Made by a program: the position numbers and the translations under genes. Positions 60,006 through 64,000 of a stretch of DNA of 64,000 nt are shown here, piece after piece. How positions within the stretch are numbered: position 1 is the stretch's first letter; every line of letters starts with the position of its first letter. The notes under the pieces are model-generated. The model made no database searches, was not told where the DNA came from, and saw nothing but the letters and a program-made list of their open reading frames with translations. The DNA is from JADJOY01 sp016713535 [NCBI: Deltaproteobacteria bacterium] (GTDB lineage: Bacteria > JADJOY01), in the NCBI GenBank assembly GCA_016713535.1, contig JADJOY010000025.1:62001-126000 (forward strand). Direction: 5' to 3'.

Positions 60006-63000
60006 ATGCAGGCATTCGGGCTTGCGAGCTCTAGTGCCGCAGCCACGTTCGCGGTTACCGATTGCTCGGACCCAGGCGACGGCCTGTGCGACGCCAATTG
60101 CACCCTGCGCGAGGCGCTTGCGGCGGCGGACGCGAACCCGGGGGCGGACGCCGTGGACCTCAAGGGGTGCTCCGTGCAGCCGACCGGCTCTTCACTGGGG
60201 TCAATGATCCAGATCTGGATCTAATAGGCTCGGGGGCGCAATGGCGACGGGGCGCTGCCACAAGGATTTCCAGCATTGGTGGTCACGAGTGCCGCTAAGC
60301 GCGCTCGGGTCCACGACCTTACTCTTTCGCGCTCGACCACAGATTTCGAGGGTCTTGACGTAGAGAGCGACGGAGCCGTAATTCATGATCTTGCATTGAG
60401 TTGCAAGCTTCGCAACTCGCAGTTAGCATCGGAATCGACCCATTCTCCTTCCCGCGCGGGAACATCCTAAGGAATATCACGGGCAACTGCGCAATTGGAG
60501 ACCTGGGCACGGACTCTCGACTTGAGAATATCAATGTCGCGGAATCAGTTATCACGTCGGAAGAGACTTCTGGTGCTTTGACAGTGTCACGGCCGGGGCT
60601 TTAGTTCTTCGGTCGACATCGGGAGTTTCGGCTGCACACTCGAGTCGGCTTCGTCGAAGTTACGGCGCCCGCAGAGAACCTTCTATCATCAGTACCATGC
60701 GGCGCAGACGGTGTGAACGTATGTTTCAATCTCGGGCCGGGCTTGGAAACGTTCGGGTCGGCGGCTGCGCCCTGGGGCGATGCCAACACGATTTCGCGCC
60801 CGAATTGGTGCCCAGGTTGGCGGCGGATCGTCCGACATTCAGGTCGAATGCAACGACATTTCTAATGTTCGTGTTGGGATCAATATCGGCGGAGACGGTG
60901 CGCCATCATCACGAAATGTGGTGATTCAGGGTAACTCGATCCTCGCAACCCAGGATGGGATCGGCATCGTTGGAACATCGCCGCTGATCGCGGCAAACCA
61001 GGTTTCTGGATCCCAGAGAGCGATCTTGGTTCTCCCAAACCGCGGCACCGACCGCTCCTACGCCGGCCTCGGCGACGACGTTGCTGCGGCGCCGACGATC
61101 ACGGGGAACACGATCCGCGATTCGGCGATCGGGATCTTCCACCAGGACGCGCTGAGCGCGAACTTCGCAACGCTGCGCGCGGACAACACGTTCACCAACG
61201 TCACCCAGGCCGAGGTCGAGGCGATCTGGCCGTTCGGGGTGCGGGTGCTCGACGCGCAGGGACAGCCGGTCGAGAACGCGGACGTGGCGGTTCGCGATCG
61301 CGATGGCGTCACGCTCGCCGGGTACAAGACGCGGGCCGACGGCTTCCTCAACACGGGCTTCGACCAGCAGAACCTGCAGAGCTGGGAGGCAAGGTTCCCG
61401 GCTTATCTGGACGGCGCGCGCACGCCGTTCACGATCGAGGCCGCGTGCGAGGTCGCGAACGGTGCGAAGCGCGTCGCCGCGTCGGGCAGCTTGGTCGTCG
61501 AGCTCGACGGCTCCGCGCAAAGCAAACCAAGCCCAGACGACGGCCTGCCCTGGTGCGTCGACACCGACGGCGGCTTGTGCCGCGAGTACCTGGCCGAGGT
61601 CACGCTCAACTCCAGCCCACCCGCGAACACGCCACCCACGATCGAGATCACGCTGCCCGAGCCGGGGACGCGGGTCGAGATGGGTCAGCCGGTCGAGCTG
61701 CGCGCCAACGTCACGGACGCCGAGGAGCCCGGCCTCGACCGCCTCACGCTGCGCTGGACGTCGGACCGCGACGGGTGCTTTACGAGGGGCCAGGGATCGC
61801 CGGGCCGGCTCGTGAACGGCCCGACGAGCTTCACCACGAGCAACCTGTCGGTGGGCACGCACCAGCTCACGGCGACGATCACCGACTCGGCCAATGCCTC
61901 GGCGGTGGACACCACGAGCATCACGGTGGTCGACATGACCGACACGTCGTGCGCGACCGCGCCAACGATCGCGATCGAGGCTCCGGCCAACGACGCCACG
62001 TTTGCAGCCGGCACCCCGGTCGAGTTCGCCGTCCGGATCGGGGACGGCTCGCCGCCGCCCGACAGCCTGACACTCACGGTCCGCTCCGACGTCGATGGGC
62101 TGCTCTACCAGCAGGCGGGGCTCGCGTCGGGCGTGCAGCGCTTCACGGTGCCGTCCCTCTCGACCGGCGCGCACCGCATCGTCGCCACGGTCGCCGACAC
62201 CTGCCCCACGCCCAACGAGGTCCGCGACTCGGTCCTGGTGCGGGTCGTTTCACCCGGCCAGCCGGCCTGCGACGAGCCGCCGCGGGTCACGCTCACGTCG
62301 CCGGAGGAGGGCGGCGTCTTCGATCGGGGCGCGCTCGTGCACCTGGTCGCGAGCCTGAGCGACCCGGATCTCCCCGAGGACGCGCTCGACTTCCAGCTCA
62401 CGTCGAGCATCGACGGGTTGCTGGTCGAGCGCTTCGAACGTCGGCGCCGGCGCGCAGGTGCTCGACACCACCGGAGCTCTCGGTCGGCGTCCACGATCAC
62501 CGCCGGGGTCAGCGACGCGTGCGATCCCGCCGGCCGCGACGCCGACACGCTCACCCTGCGCATCCGTGAGCCGCTCACCGATTGCGACGCCGACGGCACG
62601 CCGGACGGCGCCGAGAAAGACACCGACGGCGACGGCACTCCCGACGACTGCGACAACCGCCCGGCGGGTGCGAGCTTCTCGCAGGCCGACGGCGACGGCG
62701 ATGGCGTGGGCGACATGTGCGACAACTGCCCGAAGGTCGCCAACGCCGATCAGCTCGACACCGACGGCAACGGCGTGGGCGACGCGTGCCCGGGCTCCGC
62801 CGCCGCCGCCCAACCACTGCCCCACCACGCGCCCCTGCATGCCGGAGGATCTCGACTGCAAGATCGACGGCACCTGCGAGCAGGCCGCCCTACGGCGGCG
62901 AGGTCCCCGAGCAGTGGTTCCAGAAGGCGAGCGACGCGTTCCTGCTCGAGCTCGCCGCCGACGATCCTGAAGCACTCAACACCCTGCTCGCGATCCTCAC

Positions 63001-63321
63001 CGGAGACCAACCGCGAGGGCGACATCCTCGCGGTCGAGGATCGCAACCGGTTGCGCGAGATCATCGAGAGCCTGCTCACCCAGCTCTGGCCCGCCGAGGT
63101 CCCGCTGGTGAAGGACCTGCTCGGCTTCGAGAGCGTGGACAGCGGCGGCCCACCGTCCCCGGAACCACCCGCACAGCGGCGGCGGGTTCTCGTGCAGCGT
63201 GGCGCCGGCGGCGGGAGCGGCGCGTTCCGCGGAACGCGGCGCCAGCCGGAGCGCCGAGCTGGCCCCGATCGCCGTCGCCCTTGCCGCGGCCGCTTGGATG
63301 CGATCGAGGCGACGGCGCTAG
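60006..63321 (+). CDS. large secreted beta-helix/TSP3 surface protein with C-terminal anchor, many frame breaks
   Basis: The first part has the CSLREA-type motif (CTLREALAAADANPGAD), usual at the start of exported beta-helix proteins. Right-handed beta-helix-like repeats follow from 60276 to about 61150 (ARVHDLTLSRS, RNVVIQGNSI, GIGIVGTSPLIAANQV). Three Ig-like domains come next (PTIEITLPEPG, PTIAIEAPANDATF, RVTLTSPEEGGVF), then calcium-binding thrombospondin type 3 repeats (DTDGDGTPDDCDN, DGDGDGVGDMCDNCP), a helical segment (VEDRNRLREIIESLL), and a GGGFSCSVA cysteine motif, hydrophobic helix and RSRRRR tail at TAG 63319. Most of 60780-62430 is one open frame; both ends switch frame repeatedly. 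The tail resembles MYXO-CTERM sorting signals. Confidence 0.7.
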
Positions 63322-63340
63322 CGCCCGTTCGTGGCGCTCG

Positions 63341-63368
63341 GCCGCCGACGGGAGCGGCGGCGCTCCAG
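63341..63368 (-). repeat. short interspersed repeat, copy 4 (inverted)
   Basis: On the minus strand: CTGGAGCGCC-GCCGCTCC-CGTCGGCGGC, 20 nt after the surface-protein stop. It is related to the copies at 48748, 54731 and 56798. Confidence 0.45.
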
Positions 63369-63469
63369 GGGGGGGGTGCGCCAGGGATGGCGCGCCGGGT
63401 TCCAGACGAGCCCCCGGAACCGCAAGGGGGCCGGGGGAGGTGCGCCGACGACTGGGTCGACGCAGACGA

Positions 63470-63488
63470 AGTAAGATGGCATCTTACT
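63470..63488. promoter_or_regulatory. 19-bp perfect palindrome upstream of the AbrB-type antitoxin
   Basis: AGTAAGATG-G-CATCTTACT, ending 4 nt before the antitoxin ATG. Position and symmetry fit an operator bound by the AbrB-like antitoxin for autoregulation, possibly overlapping the promoter or start site of a nearly leaderless mRNA. Confidence 0.6.
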
Positions 63489-63492
63489 CAGC

Positions 63493-63722
63493 ATGAAGAC
63501 CACCGTCTCGACCAAAGGACAGTTCGTGTTCCCGCCGAAATCCGGCGCCTCGATGGGATCGAACCCGGTCAAGAGTTCGACATCGAGCGGATCGAGCGAG
63601 GGGAGTACTGCCTCGTGCGCCGCGAACCGCCGCGCAACGAGGGGCTCGTCGACTGGCTGCTCGCCTGCCCGGTGAAGGACTTCTTCGTTCCGATCGCGTC
63701 GGAGTCGACGGACTCCTCGTGA
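63493..63722 (+). CDS. AbrB/MazE-type antitoxin, one frameshift
   Basis: Begins MKTTVSTKGQFVFP, the standard swapped-hairpin AbrB start. One missing base near 63535 shifts the frame, after which AEIRRLDGIEPGQEFDIER continues the DNA-binding domain. A C-terminal toxin-binding tail (VDWLLACPVKDFFVP) completes it. About 76 residues after correction. The stop overlaps the following PIN toxin start (GTGA). Confidence 0.82.
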
Positions 63723-64000
63723 CCTACCTCGTCGATGCGAACGTCCTGAGCGAGGTGACCAAGGCGAAGCCGGAACCCCGCGTGGTCGAGTGGCTGCAGG
63801 CGAACGAACGCGATCTGGTGGTCGACCCGATCATCGTCGGCGAGATCCGGTTCGGCATTCATCTGCTGCCTCGCGGGCGACGCCGTGAGCGGCTCGAGCG
63901 GTGGTTCGGTGAGGGGATCGCGCGCATCCACTGCGTCCCGTGGGATTTCGAGACTGGGCTTCGATGGGCGCAACTGCTCGCGGACTTGAGAGCCGCGGGG
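63719..64000 (+). CDS. PIN-domain toxin (VapC family), cut by the window end
   Basis: Starts VTYLVDANVLSEVTK with the first acidic metal ligand, then PIIVGEIRFGIHLLP with the conserved Glu. The window ends after LLADLRAAG, before the last acidic residues. With its AbrB-type antitoxin this is a second VapBC-like pair. Confidence 0.9.
   Translation, partial: MTYLVDANVLSEVTKAKPEPRVVEWLQANERDLVVDPIIVGEIRFGIHLLPRGRRRERLERWFGEGIARIHCVPWDFETGLRWAQLLADLRAAG

Noticed and set aside
55676-63321. Insertion sequence or transposon flanked by the duplicated C-terminal segments
   Set aside because: No transposase or integrase is encoded between the copies, and the repeats are diverged gene ends rather than inverted terminal repeats.

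Overview
The window is a very GC-rich bacterial chromosome segment. It encodes a diderm-type cell-division and cell-wall (dcw) cluster with a meso-diaminopimelate-type MurE, a CheD-containing chemotaxis operon, PilZ proteins, and a secreted protein with thrombospondin type 3 repeats and a MYXO-CTERM-like C-terminal anchor. Together these suggest a myxobacterial or other deltaproteobacterial-grade lineage. That placement is an inference, because no rRNA or tRNA gene was seen. Single-base frame breaks occur even in genes that must be essential (ftsZ, ftsA, murB, murE, ftsI), mostly at short G or C runs. Most breaks therefore look like consensus errors rather than real mutations, and affected genes are annotated across the break.

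Layout. 0.2-8.0 kb: chemotaxis genes. cheR-cheD (+) converge on a minus-strand operon running STAS protein, cheY, cheA, cheW, a receptor remnant, cheB and a soluble receptor. 8.3-24.5 kb: a mixed region with UDP-galactopyranose mutase, a lytic transglycosylase, a multipass membrane protein, a secreted esterase, a SWIM/SNF2 helicase, a TMEM97-like (EXPERA) membrane protein coupled to a short-chain dehydrogenase, two PilZ proteins, a tyrosine phosphatase coupled to a CPBP protease, and several multi-hairpin repeats. 25.1-44.3 kb: one minus-strand dcw cluster, mraZ-rsmH-ftsL-ftsI-murE-murF-mraY-murD-ftsW-murG-murC-murB-ddl-ftsQ-ftsA-ftsZ, with a candidate promoter and MraZ sites upstream and a strong hairpin downstream. 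44.5-54.7 kb: metabolic and envelope genes (SGNH hydrolase, molybdopterin oxidoreductase, PLP decarboxylase, methyltransferase, class I aldolase, M23 lipoprotein, UDP-GlcNAc 2-epimerase). An array of eight structured repeats of about 220 bp lies between the decarboxylase and methyltransferase genes. 54.7-64 kb: an accessory, partly decayed segment with an ATPase (DUF4143) remnant containing poly-C tracts, two toxin-antitoxin pairs, a Fic protein, a lower-GC membrane glycosyltransferase-like gene, and a large surface protein whose C-terminal region is duplicated 7.4 kb away.

How the genes work together. The dcw cluster carries the peptidoglycan precursor steps MurB to MurG plus the FtsA/Q/I/L/W/Z divisome, with genes overlapping by 4 nt at many junctions. 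CheA-W-Y-B-R-D plus the receptor form a full adaptation-capable chemosensory module. The EXPERA/SDR pair shares a GTGA junction and is a candidate sterol- or lipid-handling unit. The accessory end is dominated by toxin-antitoxin modules, each placed next to a perfect palindrome or a repeat.
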